Assembly: GCF_000336995.1 (NCBI RefSeq)
Contig: NZ_AOJI01000011.1
Location: 1 to 44,472, forward strand
Direction of reading: 5' to 3'
From: Halorubrum aidingense JCM 13560
GTDB taxonomy: Archaea > Halobacteriota > Halobacteria > Halobacteriales > Haloferacaceae
Length of the DNA stretch: 44,472 nt
Shown: positions 33,676-41,866 of the stretch, in pieces
Layout of the letters: the number at the start of each line of letters is the position of its first letter
Position numbering within the stretch: the first letter of the stretch is position 1
The notes under the pieces: generated by a model
What the model saw: the letters and a program-made list of their open reading frames with translations, nothing else
Told to the model about the DNA's origin: nothing
The model's database searches: none
Translations under genes and position numbers: made by a program

Positions 33676-34509
33676 TCAGTCGTCTTCCTCTGCTGTCTCG
33701 CTGTCGGTGATTTCTTGGCCCGCACCGGTCCCCCAGTTGTCCGGTAGATCGTCGTCATAGACGTCATACTCCGGATGCACGAACGTCTGGTTCGTTCCGA
33801 GGAATCTGACTGCGACGAGCTTTCCGCTCGGATCGCCGTCGAACGAGTGCCTGAGCTTCTTCGAGGTGTCCCAGTCAAACGGTCCTTCCTCGGTAGCGTC
33901 GTCGAGATCGAGCTTGTCTTCACCATCACTTGGTTCGACGAACCACGCCTCCGCTTCGAGCGTTCGACCTCCGGCGCTCGCGTCCGCGTCTCCCGCGCCG
34001 CGGAAGGTCACTTCCGACACGGAGTCGATGCACGACACGTCGAACTCGCGCGTGTCGCCGAACAGTTTCGCGACCACTCCGGTCGCCTCCACGGTGACGG
34101 TTATCTCCACTTGCGAGGTCCCTCCGCCACCCGCACAGTCAACTTCTCCCAGTATCACATCCGTGTCTCCTGTCCCGAACTCGTCTCGCTTTTCTTCGAC
34201 GATCTCGACCGTCGGAGAACTGTCGCCATCGTTCTTCGGGGAGACGTTGGCATCGACGTCGGTTATTTTTAAGTTGACGTTCTCGGGGAATCTGTTCTCG
34301 ACGGTCACTAGGTCTATCATCCCGTCGCCGTTCTCGTCGGTCGGTACGATTCTGTCACGTGCTCGGTATCCCACAAACGCCTCGTCGTCCGATACGACGT
34401 TCACCTCCACTCCCCGATCCGCCTCCATGCTGCTGAACGCGCCGGTGCCGACGCTCATCGTGCCGGAGCTCGCGCCGCCGATCAGGAGGATGAGGTGTCG
34501 TCGTTTCAT
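33676..34509 (-). CDS. Secreted DUF1102-like protein 2
   Basis: The 277-residue protein starts MKRRHLILLIGGASSGTMSV and continues GTGAFSSMEADRGVEVNVVSDDEAFVGY. That GAFSS-EADRG motif after a short signal peptide is common to many haloarchaeal secreted proteins of this type. The mature part is beta-rich with two Cys (VDCAGGGG and VSCIDSV) that could form a disulfide outside the cell. The C-terminal half contains DWDTSKKLRHSFDGDPSGK and ends in an acidic tail without an anchor. GTGTATAACC on the minus strand near 34563 is a likely promoter with a short leader. It is co-directional with, but about 460 bases upstream of, the gene at 33215. Confidence 0.8.
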   Translation of the reverse strand: MKRRHLILLIGGASSGTMSVGTGAFSSMEADRGVEVNVVSDDEAFVGYRARDRIVPTDENGDGMIDLVTVENRFPENVNLKITDVDANVSPKNDGDSSPTVEIVEEKRDEFGTGDTDVILGEVDCAGGGGTSQVEITVTVEATGVVAKLFGDTREFDVSCIDSVSEVTFRGAGDADASAGGRTLEAEAWFVEPSDGEDKLDLDDATEEGPFDWDTSKKLRHSFDGDPSGKLVAVRFLGTNQTFVHPEYDVYDDDLPDNWGTGAGQEITDSETAEEDD

Positions 34510-34608
34510 GTATGGAGATCCACGCTTCGGTCAGGTTACCCAACGCGTTCTGTCCCTATGGTTATACACTCCCAGAAGACCCGCAACGACTGCCTGAAAC
34601 CGGGTCTC

Positions 34609-35190
34609 TCACACCAGTTCTGGGGGATCCTCGGGGTTGCCAACCTTCATTTCCGTCGTGTAGTACTTGTGCGTGATCGCCGAGAAGGCGAAGGCGACGA
34701 CGATCGCGACCGTCCACGCGAACTCCGGTAGGAGGACGAACGGCCACGCGCCGACCCACACGGCGCCGGCGAGGGCGACGGCGACCCCGGAGAGCCCCAG
34801 GTAGTAGTCGCTCCACGGGATCTCCCTGCCCTTCACCACGTCCATGTAGAGGTCGATGTCGGTCAGCGCGGGGGTCGGCTCGACGATCCCGCGGCTCTTG
34901 TTGAACTCGACGACGCCCGCCTCGTCCATCTTCGGCAGGTGCGACTGCTGGAGCGCGGTGTAGACGCGCTTGCGCTCGGTGCCCGTGATCTCCGTCGTGT
35001 CGATGTCGTTTTCCCACGCCGCGATCTGCTCGGCCATCTCGCCGATCGCGATCGAATCGTCCGTCTCGCGTTTCAACAGGTGTACCGCGAACCGCCGTCG
35101 CTGGTTCGATAACACGTCGAACAGCTCGTCCTCGGTAATCTCTGTCGTCGGCTCGCCGCCTCCCCCCTCGATCTGCTGTACCGACGCCAT
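34609..35190 (-). CDS. Membrane-anchored HTH regulator (DUF7344-like)
   Basis: The 193-residue protein starts MASVQQIEGGGGEP. An N-terminal winged-helix domain follows (about 20-110: ELFDVLSNQRRRFAVHLLKR, DIDTTEITGTERKRVYTALQQSHLPKMDEAGVVEFNKSRG). The C-terminal half has two membrane helices (YLGLSGVAVALAGAVWVGAWP and WTVAIVVAFAFSAITHKYY). DUF7344-type domains are stand-alone or membrane-linked haloarchaeal regulators, often beside surface-structure genes. TTTATG about 31 bases upstream makes the ATG at 35190 more likely than the one at 35205. It probably controls the secreted-protein genes on either side (inference). Confidence 0.8.
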   Translation of the reverse strand: MASVQQIEGGGGEPTTEITEDELFDVLSNQRRRFAVHLLKRETDDSIAIGEMAEQIAAWENDIDTTEITGTERKRVYTALQQSHLPKMDEAGVVEFNKSRGIVEPTPALTDIDLYMDVVKGREIPWSDYYLGLSGVAVALAGAVWVGAWPFVLLPEFAWTVAIVVAFAFSAITHKYYTTEMKVGNPEDPPELV

Positions 35191-35665
35191 TTCTGTCAGA
35201 CACATATGAGCACGCCAACATAAATCCCGTGGTTATGATAGCTAGCTAAACTTTCTCGCCGTTCAAATAGCCGCCAAACTACAAAGAAAAATACCCCGAT
35301 TTAACGCTGTTTGAGTGCTTAGAGTACGGATTAGCTAATTTGAATCTAACGCCTCCCCGTGTTTTTCTCTCCACACTTATATCAATATATAAATGTATTT
35401 GTTCTTGCCTATAACTGGTTCTGAGTTACCCTGAACGAACTACGACCGAATCTCAGGGCGGGCCTGAAAGGGCCAGATGGACTTCCGGCTGGACCTGAAA
35501 CATGTCGCGATCGTTTAATATCACGCAGATGATTTTCTGGCGATTCATAACGATATTGGTAAGCGCCAATTGTTGAGTCAGCGCGATAGCAAACTCTCTT
35601 GGCACTGTTGACCATGCGAGTTGATCGAATTCAACAAACGGTGGAGTGATCCACACAATAAACAG
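35191..35665. other. AT-rich divergent intergenic region
   Basis: It separates the HTH gene from the 35666 gene. The first half is AT-rich with many TATA-like motifs (for example TTATATCAATATATAAATG around 35377-35396). The second half, 35409-35656, reads on the minus strand as two short overlapping frames that could be a broken transposase remnant (VEFDQLAWSTVPREFAIAL in one frame), but no IS ends are recognisable. TTTAATATC at 35513-35521 may drive the plus-strand gene. Confidence 0.5.
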
Positions 35666-37249
35666 ATGCCCACCGCCCGCCGCACCCTGATCCTCGCCCT
35701 GCTGCTCGTAGCCGCAGGGTCGCTGGCGTTCGCCACGGGTGCGACGGTGCTCGACGGCCCGGCGGACACCTTCGCGGACGACGACCTCGCGGTCCAGCCG
35801 GCTGACGGCCCGAACGGGAACTACGCCTATTTAACTGACGACGACGAGATCGTCGTCGACGTCTCGCCGACGAACCCGAATCTCCCGGCGGACTTCGAGG
35901 GCGTCAACCCCGACGCGCTCGCGTCGGCGGACGGCGTGTTCACGATCACGTACACGGCCGACGAGTACGCGCGCGTGTGGATCGATCACCCCGACGAGAC
36001 GGTGACGTTCACGTCGGACGGTGAGTCGATCGAGGGAGAGGCGAACAACGTCACGCTCGCGCCCAACGAGTCGGTCGCGGTCGGGCTCTCGATCGACACC
36101 CGCGACGAGGTCGCGGGGACGCAACTGGGCGCCGACGAGTTCTCGATCAACGCGACGATTGCGGACCCCGAGACGGCGGACATCGAGGACGACTCGGGGT
36201 CGTCGGGGTCGTTGACCGGCGGCGGCCTGACCACGACAGTGACGGCGCCGGACGCGAACCGGCGAGAGTTCGTCGCGTCCGACATCGGCCACGGAGCCAC
36301 CGTCCGCTTCGGCGCGGACGGGATGGCGCTCGACGACGAGGACGTGACGCTCGACGGCCTCGACCTGGAGGGCGTCGAGAACGAGCGCGTCGAACTGCAC
36401 GCGGCGGGGAGTCGGGACCCTCCCGACAACGGGAGCGCGCTGGACGCGCCGACCGCGCCGCGGTCGGTGGCGTACCTCGCGCTGGAGCACGACTTCGAGC
36501 CCGACGCGGTCGACGGCATGACGATCCGGTTCAGCGCGGACCGCGACCGTCTCAACGCGACCGACGTCGACCCCGCGGACGTGACGTTCTACCGGCAGAC
36601 CGACGCGGGCGAGTGGGACGAGAAGCCGGTCGCGGTCGTCGACGACGAGGCGGTCGAGTCCGAAGGGCTCCCGACGGACCGCGTGCACTTCCGCGCGACG
36701 ACCGAGGAGTTCTCCACGTTCGCGGTCGCCGAGCGGGTCCCCCGCTACGACGTGACGGCCGCGACCGTCGAGCCGGCGGCGATCGACCCCGGCGACGAGG
36801 TGACCGTTCGGGCGACGGTCGCGAACGGCGGCGGCGCGGCGGGCGAAGAGACGGTCACGCTGACCGCCGACGGCGATCCGATCGCGAACGAGACGGTCGC
36901 GCTCGCCCCGAACGAGACGGCGACGGTCGAGCTCGCCGCTGCCGTCGAGGCCGCGGGCAGCTACGACCTCGCGGTCGACGGGACCCCGGCCGGCACGCTG
37001 CTCGTCGGCGACGCCGGAACCGATACGAGCGGCGACGGAGACGGGGACGCCCAGGCGGGGAGTTCGGACGACGACGGCGCTGCGACCGGTGACACCGCGA
37101 CCGACGATGAGTCGATCGACGACGGCCCGGCCGACGACGGCCCGACCGAGGAGCCCGGCGGTATCGGTCTCGCGGCGCTCGGCGGGTTGCTCGCGCTCCT
37201 CGTCTCGGTCACCGCTGGCGTCGCGCTGTTCCGGCGGCTACCACGGTGA
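35666..37249 (+). CDS. Large secreted protein: DUF1102-like, PGF-pre-PGF-like and CARDB domains
   Basis: The 527-residue protein has a signal peptide (MPTARRTLILALLLVAAGSL). Residues about 30-190 form an N-terminal beta domain (YAYLTDDDEIVVDVSPTNP; EYARVWIDHPDETVTF) that I associate with DUF1102. A PGF-pre-PGF-like domain is at about 270-360 (MTIRFSADRDRLNATDVDPA; VHFRATTEEFSTFAVAE) and a CARDB-type domain at about 365-445 (AIDPGDEVTVRATVANGG; YDLAVDGTPAG). After an Asp/Gly/Thr-rich spacer comes EEPGGIGLAALGG, a C-terminal helix and basic end, an archaeosortase-like tripartite tail with PGG instead of PGF. Several NxS/T sequons suggest N-glycosylation. It faces away from the HTH gene and precedes rhomboid, signal peptidase and DUF5305 genes. 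Confidence 0.85.
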   Translation: MPTARRTLILALLLVAAGSLAFATGATVLDGPADTFADDDLAVQPADGPNGNYAYLTDDDEIVVDVSPTNPNLPADFEGVNPDALASADGVFTITYTADEYARVWIDHPDETVTFTSDGESIEGEANNVTLAPNESVAVGLSIDTRDEVAGTQLGADEFSINATIADPETADIEDDSGSSGSLTGGGLTTTVTAPDANRREFVASDIGHGATVRFGADGMALDDEDVTLDGLDLEGVENERVELHAAGSRDPPDNGSALDAPTAPRSVAYLALEHDFEPDAVDGMTIRFSADRDRLNATDVDPADVTFYRQTDAGEWDEKPVAVVDDEAVESEGLPTDRVHFRATTEEFSTFAVAERVPRYDVTAATVEPAAIDPGDEVTVRATVANGGGAAGEETVTLTADGDPIANETVALAPNETATVELAAAVEAAGSYDLAVDGTPAGTLLVGDAGTDTSGDGDGDAQAGSSDDDGAATGDTATDDESIDDGPADDGPTEEPGGIGLAALGGLLALLVSVTAGVALFRRLPR

Positions 37250-37352
37250 ACACCGATGAGTGCGACGCGTCGATCGAACGGCATCCCGCTCGTGCTCATC
37301 GGCGCGCTGCGCGGGCGCCAATCCTTATACGCTGGTCTACGAGGGTGTGACC

Positions 37353-38297
37353 GTGAGAGCGCTGTCGACCGACGGATCGGGTGCCGGATCGGACGACGGG
37401 TCGGGTGGCGGGCCGGCCGACGGGCCGGAGAGAAACGAGCCAGCGAGCGCGAGCGCGAGCAGCGGGTTCCGGGCGGAGCTGGCGGCGAGCGTTCGCGTCG
37501 TCGACGTCCTGCTGCTCCTCCTCGTTCCGGGGGCGCTGCTCGCCGTCTTCGCGCTTCCGGAGTCGGTTCGGCGGGGTCTCGCGTTCTCGTACACCGATCC
37601 GACCCTCGCGACCGCGTTCGCATCCCACTTCGTCCACCTCGATGCGAGCCACCTCGCCGGCAACGCGGTCGGGTACGCCCTGCTCGCCGGCGTCGGATAC
37701 GCGATCGCGGTGTTGAGCGCCCACCGGCGGTTCTTCCTGACGGCGCTGGCGACGTTCCTGCTCGCGTTTCCGATCGCGCTCTCGGCGCTGAACCTGGCGG
37801 TCCCCCGCGACGCGATCGGCTTCGGTTTCTCCGGGATCAACATGGCGCTGGCGGGGCTGCTTCCGCTCCTGTTGGGCGTGTACGCTCGGGAGCGGTTCGT
37901 TCCGTCGGCGTCGCTCCGGGCGCTTCCGGCGGCGTTCTTCCCGCTGGTCGGGTGGATCGCGCTGCTCGCGCTTCCGCGATCGACGGACGGTTTCGGTCTC
38001 GCGGGAACCGCCACGGCGGTCGCGGGCGTCCTGCTCGGGATTCTCTACGCGTCGAGCACGGGGGTGCGGCTCCGCCGCTCGACGCTCGGGAGCGTTCGGG
38101 ATATCGCGTCGCGTCCGGGGTACGGCGACCTGTTCGTCGCCGGCGCGGTGCTGGTCGTCGGGTACCCGGTCGTGGGCTTCCCCGCCGATCCGACCGGCGA
38201 GGGGAGCGTCGTGAACCTGTACGTCCACCTGCTCGGGTTCTGTCTCGCGTTTATCGGGCCGTTCGCGCTGCTCGCGGGCGGTGCGTTCGAGGAGTGA
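37353..38297 (+). CDS. Rhomboid family intramembrane protease
   Basis: The 314-residue protein has a disordered Gly/Asp/Ser N-terminus (about 1-40) and then about six or seven helices. The rhomboid motifs are HFVHLDASHLAGNAVGY (HxxHxxxxHxxxN), GFGFSGINMALAG with the catalytic Ser in GFSG, and a late HLLGFCLAFIGPFAL with the catalytic His. The active-site dyad is therefore intact. Rhomboids cleave membrane proteins inside the bilayer; the Haloferax homologue influences cell-surface glycosylation and motility (recollection). GTG 37353 is chosen because CCTTATAC is centred about 26 bases upstream; the longer frame from 37260 overlaps this promoter. Confidence 0.88.
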   Translation: MRALSTDGSGAGSDDGSGGGPADGPERNEPASASASSGFRAELAASVRVVDVLLLLLVPGALLAVFALPESVRRGLAFSYTDPTLATAFASHFVHLDASHLAGNAVGYALLAGVGYAIAVLSAHRRFFLTALATFLLAFPIALSALNLAVPRDAIGFGFSGINMALAGLLPLLLGVYARERFVPSASLRALPAAFFPLVGWIALLALPRSTDGFGLAGTATAVAGVLLGILYASSTGVRLRRSTLGSVRDIASRPGYGDLFVAGAVLVVGYPVVGFPADPTGEGSVVNLYVHLLGFCLAFIGPFALLAGGAFEE

Positions 38298-38599
38298 CGA
38301 GGGATTCGGGCCGACGACGCGGTCGGAACGCGGCGCCTTTCACCCGCGACGGGTCCCGCTCGGAACCGCGAATTTATAACGCACCGATGACATTCACGGA
38401 TCGACGCTACCTGACGGTAACACAACACGAACGACATCGTCCCGACTGGCCCGGCCGCTCCGACCGCACCGGCCGCGTCGGGGGTCGTCGCCGCCGCTGT
38501 CGCGGTCCCGTTCGCGGTCGCCGCCTCTGTCGGCGTCCCAACCCCTGCCGCGGCAGTGCGTGACGACGCGGGGCGGGAACGACGACACACCGACAACAC
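38298..38599. other. Gap before the signal peptidase gene with promoter and possible gene remnant
   Basis: AATTTATAAC at 38371-38380 predicts a transcript start near 38400, leaving a 200-base leader before the ATG at 38600. One frame of that leader from about 38421 reads as an Ala/Val-rich hydrophobic segment (ASGVVAAAVAVPFAVAASV) followed by a polar stretch, like a signal peptide, but it has no ATG or GTG before it. It may be a decayed or noncanonically started small gene. Confidence 0.45.
38371..38380 (+). promoter_or_regulatory. Promoter of the signal peptidase/DUF5305 operon
   Basis: AATTTATAAC is a good archaeal TATA box with no annotated gene at leaderless distance. The next gene is 220 bases downstream, so the operon mRNA likely has an unusual long leader. 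Confidence 0.55.
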
Positions 38600-39763
38600 A
38601 TGTCCATCAAACGAACACTCTCGATCGCGCTGCAGGTCGGCGCCGTGCTCGTCGTCGTCTCGCTCATCGTGGGACAGTACCTCGGGCAACCGGTGCTCCT
38701 CAGCTTCGTCGAGACCGGGAGCATGCAGCCGACGCTCGCTCCCGGCGACGGCTTCATCGCGATTCCGGCGCCGCTCGCGGGCGGGATCGGCCCCGGCGAC
38801 GTGGTCACCTTCGACGCCCAGGAGATCGAGGGGGGCGGCCTGACGACCCACCGCGTCGTCGAGGAGACGGAGCGAGGGTACGTCACGCAGGGCGACAACA
38901 ACCCCTTCACCGACCAGGACGGGGGTGAGCCGATCGTCCAGGACGCGGACGTCGTCGCCAAGGCGCTCACCGTCGGCGGGGGCGTGGTCGTGATCCCCCA
39001 CCTCGGGACGGTCGCGATGGCGTTCCAGTCGGCGCTCGACTCCGCACAGACGTGGCTGGCGGTCACGTTCGGGGTCCGGTCGCTACAGGGGACACAGGGG
39101 CTGGCGTACCTCCTGTTCGGGCTCTCGGCGGTCGCGTACGCGGTCGACTGGTACCTCGAGTCGGGCACCCGCGAGCGGGCCGCGCGCGACCGCTCGCGCG
39201 ACGACGGCACCTCGGTGTTCCTCATCGTCGGGATCCTCGCGCTCGTGTTGATGGCGACGGCGACCGCGGCGATGGTCGTTCCGGGCGGCACACAGGAGTA
39301 CGGCGTCGTGAGCGCCGAGTTCGAGTCGGAGAACCCGACGGTCATCGAGAGCGGGCAGAGCGAGGACCTGCCGTACGTCGTCCCCAACGCCGGGCTCGTC
39401 CCGGTGTACGCGTACGTCACGCCGGCGAGCCCCGGCGTCGAGGTCGCGCCCGAGCGGGTCGCCGTCGGCAGTCGGGGGGAAGCGGAGACGACGGTGACGC
39501 TTACCGCCCCCGACGAGACCGGCTACTACCGGCTGTTCGTCGTCGAGCACCGGTACCTGGCGGTGTTGCCGCCGGGCGTCATCGACGCGCTGTACCGGAT
39601 CCACCCGTGGGCGCCCCTCGCGGCGATCAACGGGCTGCTCGGCGGCGGCATCCTCGCGCTCGGGCTGGTGCTGCTCCGCGGCGAACCGGCGCGGATCCGT
39701 TCTCGGGAATCGCGCGCGAAACCCCCGCTGTACCGCCGTCTCCTCCGCGCGTTCTACAGGTAA
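38600..39763 (+). CDS. Signal peptidase I, ER/SipW type, with extra C-terminal domain
   Basis: The 387-residue protein has an N-terminal membrane helix (LQVGAVLVVVSLIVGQYLG), the nucleophile Ser in VETGSMQPTLAPGDG (about residue 41), the His of the Ser-His dyad in GGLTTHRVVEE and the acidic box TQGDNNPFTDQDGG. A His in place of the bacterial catalytic Lys marks the archaeal/ER/SipW subtype. Unusually for a signal peptidase (about 180-220 aa), about 200 further residues follow: membrane helices, a beta-rich extracytoplasmic domain (VSAEFESENPTVIESGQS) and a final helix. SipW-type enzymes in Bacillus process TasA/TapA. It forms an operon with the DUF5305 gene two bases downstream. Confidence 0.92.
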   Translation: MSIKRTLSIALQVGAVLVVVSLIVGQYLGQPVLLSFVETGSMQPTLAPGDGFIAIPAPLAGGIGPGDVVTFDAQEIEGGGLTTHRVVEETERGYVTQGDNNPFTDQDGGEPIVQDADVVAKALTVGGGVVVIPHLGTVAMAFQSALDSAQTWLAVTFGVRSLQGTQGLAYLLFGLSAVAYAVDWYLESGTRERAARDRSRDDGTSVFLIVGILALVLMATATAAMVVPGGTQEYGVVSAEFESENPTVIESGQSEDLPYVVPNAGLVPVYAYVTPASPGVEVAPERVAVGSRGEAETTVTLTAPDETGYYRLFVVEHRYLAVLPPGVIDALYRIHPWAPLAAINGLLGGGILALGLVLLRGEPARIRSRESRAKPPLYRRLLRAFYR

Positions 39764-39765
39764 CT

Positions 39766-40959
39766 ATGAGCTCCTCGACATCCCCAGACGAAACCCGCCT
39801 CCGGCTTCGGGCGGTGCTGCACGCACAGTTCGCCGCGATCCTCGCGGTCTGTCTGCTCGTCGCCGCGGTCGGCGGCGGGGTGGCGTACACGACGCACGTC
39901 GACCCCGGCACGGAGACCGAGACGCGGACGGTCTCCTCGCTGACCGTCGAGAGCGAGTACGTCCACGCCGCGGAGGTGACAGAGCCGAACTCCGTGTTCG
40001 CGACCGGGACGGTGCTCGACGATCGGAACACGTACTTCACGCGGATCGCGCCGGTGCTCGACGTCGACGCGGAGACGACCTATCAGGCCGCGAGCGCCAG
40101 CGACGTCGACGTGCGACTGGAGTCCGTCCTCGTGATCCGCAACGTCGGCGAGGAGGGCACCGTCTACTGGAGCGAGCGCGAGACGCTGGCGAACGAGACC
40201 GTCTCCGACGTGGCGCCGGGCGAGACGGCGGCGGCGTCGTTCGCGCTCAACAGCTCCGCGGTCGACGCGACCGCGACGTCGATCGAGGAGGAGCTGGGCG
40301 CGTCGCCCGGCGAGACGGAAATCGTGGTCACGACGGACGTGGCGATCGACGGGACGATCGACGGCGAGGCGACCTCGTACTCGCGGACGATCGAGCTGCC
40401 CATCGACCACGGCGGCGACACGTACACGGTCAACGACCCCGGCGTGCAGTCGGACTCGCCGGACCGCACCGAACAGGTCACCGTCGAGCGGAGCTACGGG
40501 CCGCTCCGGTCGATCGGCGGGCCGCTCCTGCTCGTGATCGGACTCATCGGGGCCGGCGGGCTCGGGTACGCCCGTCGGGGGGACGACCTCGCGCTCACCC
40601 CCGCCGAGCGCGAGTATCTCGCGTACCGCGACGACCGCTCGGAGTTCGCCGAATGGATCACCCAGATCCGGCTGCCCGCGTCGGTCCACGAGCGCGAGGC
40701 GGCGACGGCGGGGAGCCTGCGGGACCTCGTCGACTTCGCGATCGACTCCGACACCGGCGTCATCGAGGACCCCCAGACCGGCGCGTTCCACGCGGTGACG
40801 CCCGACCTCGTCTACACGTACCGCCCGCCGTCGCCCGAGGGAGCGGCCGACGCGGAGCCCGACGAGCCGCGCGCCGCCGATACCGCGGCGGACGACCTCG
40901 ATGCGGGCGACGCCGACGCGGCCGACGCCGATGGCTCCGACGGCGACGAGCCGAACTGA
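39766..40959 (+). CDS. DUF5305 domain protein
   Basis: The 397-residue protein has an N-terminal helix (LCLLVAAVGGGVAYTTHV), an extracytoplasmic beta-rich domain (about residues 45-240, with TYFTRIAPVLDVDAETTYQ and VLVIRNVGEEGTVYWSERE) and a second helix (GPLLLVIGLIGAGGLGYA). The cytosolic tail contains EYLAYRDDRSEFAEWITQIRL and a disordered acidic end. DUF5305 proteins sit beside SipW-type signal peptidases in haloarchaea. The gene starts two bases after the peptidase stop. Role unknown; an assembly or anchoring partner of exported substrates is inferred. Confidence 0.88.
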   Translation: MSSSTSPDETRLRLRAVLHAQFAAILAVCLLVAAVGGGVAYTTHVDPGTETETRTVSSLTVESEYVHAAEVTEPNSVFATGTVLDDRNTYFTRIAPVLDVDAETTYQAASASDVDVRLESVLVIRNVGEEGTVYWSERETLANETVSDVAPGETAAASFALNSSAVDATATSIEEELGASPGETEIVVTTDVAIDGTIDGEATSYSRTIELPIDHGGDTYTVNDPGVQSDSPDRTEQVTVERSYGPLRSIGGPLLLVIGLIGAGGLGYARRGDDLALTPAEREYLAYRDDRSEFAEWITQIRLPASVHEREAATAGSLRDLVDFAIDSDTGVIEDPQTGAFHAVTPDLVYTYRPPSPEGAADAEPDEPRAADTAADDLDAGDADAADADGSDGDEPN

Positions 40960-41046
40960 TTCGGGATCGCGGCGGGCGATCCCGGACGGCGCCGCGGGTC
41001 TGCGAAAAGTAACCTACTTGAGGGCGCGCGGGCAACCGACGAGTGC

Positions 41047-41119
41047 AGTCCCGTGGTGTAGTGGCCAATCATAATGGCCTTTGGAGCCATTGACGGCGGT
41101 TCGAATCCGCCCGGGACTA
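41047..41119 (+). tRNA. tRNA-Gln (TTG)
   Basis: The acceptor stem AGTCCCG (41047-41053) pairs with CGGGACT (41112-41118); the discriminator is A. The anticodon arm ATGGC-CTTTGGA-GCCAT (41074-41090) puts TTG at 41081-41083. The T arm GGCGG-TTCGAAT-CCGCC is perfect. No CCA is encoded and there is no intron. Confidence 0.95.
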
Positions 41120-41866
41120 TTCTGCGGCGAGCAATTCCGCGAGCCGCGGGTACGTCCAGCGTCTTTCTCCGGTTCGAGATTCGCCCGGGACGATCCCGCG
41201 ACGAACGATCCCGCGAGTCACGACGCCGGCCGTGGCGTCGGCCCTTAAAAGACGCAGGAAACGGCACAGCCCGGAGCGACCGTCGATCGAGGGCTACCCG
41301 GACGGATCCGACGCCGCAAGCCGTGGATCGCTCCGCTTCACTCGTCGGGTGTGAGGGCGTCGTCGCCGTCGCGTCGGTTGACGCTCTCCGAAGGTGCTCT
41401 GTCGAGAGCACTCCCGCCGAAGACGCTCTCGCGGATAGTTTGGTCTCCTCGCGTGGGCACGCGGGCGCGAAGACTAACTTGGAGCGCGACGGCACGACAC
41501 CCCCGACCGTTATTACGCCGAGCGTAACCGTCCGCATCTCCCGCGTCACCCCGTCATCGATCCGGTGCGGGGCACGTCGTCGATTTGGGTTCGATCCGTC
41601 ATCGACAGCACATCGGCGGGTGCATTACCCGCGCTTCGGTGGCGGTCCGCGCGCAAGCCCGGCGCGGGTGATCGGCGCCGCGATCGGCTGTGAACCGCCG
41701 CTGATCGACGATTTATAAACCCGTCAGACGGCCGTCGCCGTCGCGGCCCGAACGCGGATCGGCCGGTACAGCCCCCAACGAGGCTGTGCGAGCGTCTCAC
41801 ACACGCATGACACCCCACAAAGCATTTATATCGACCGCCTCATGTTTCGCTTGCAACCCCTACCCA
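41120..41866. other. Long upstream region of the S-layer operon
   Basis: The 747 bases show no protein gene with acidic composition. TATA-like boxes appear at about 41245 (CCTTAAAAG), 41512 (GTTATTACG), 41711 (ATTTATAAAC) and 41825 (TTTATAT). The last is well placed for the S-layer transcript. The rest may hold additional promoters or an upstream noncoding RNA; nothing else is recognisable. Confidence 0.55.
41825..41831 (+). promoter_or_regulatory. Main S-layer promoter TATA box
   Basis: TTTATAT predicts a transcript start near 41855, twelve bases before the small ORF at 41867 and about 145 bases before the S-layer ATG. Haloarchaeal S-layer mRNAs are known to carry leaders of roughly this order, unlike most leaderless haloarchaeal genes. 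Confidence 0.65.

Noticed and set aside
41705..41800. Possible third copy of the intergenic repeat (TTTATAAAC followed by AACGAGGCTGTG)
   Set aside because: Only a short block matches copies A and B and the order of other blocks is missing; not enough to include.
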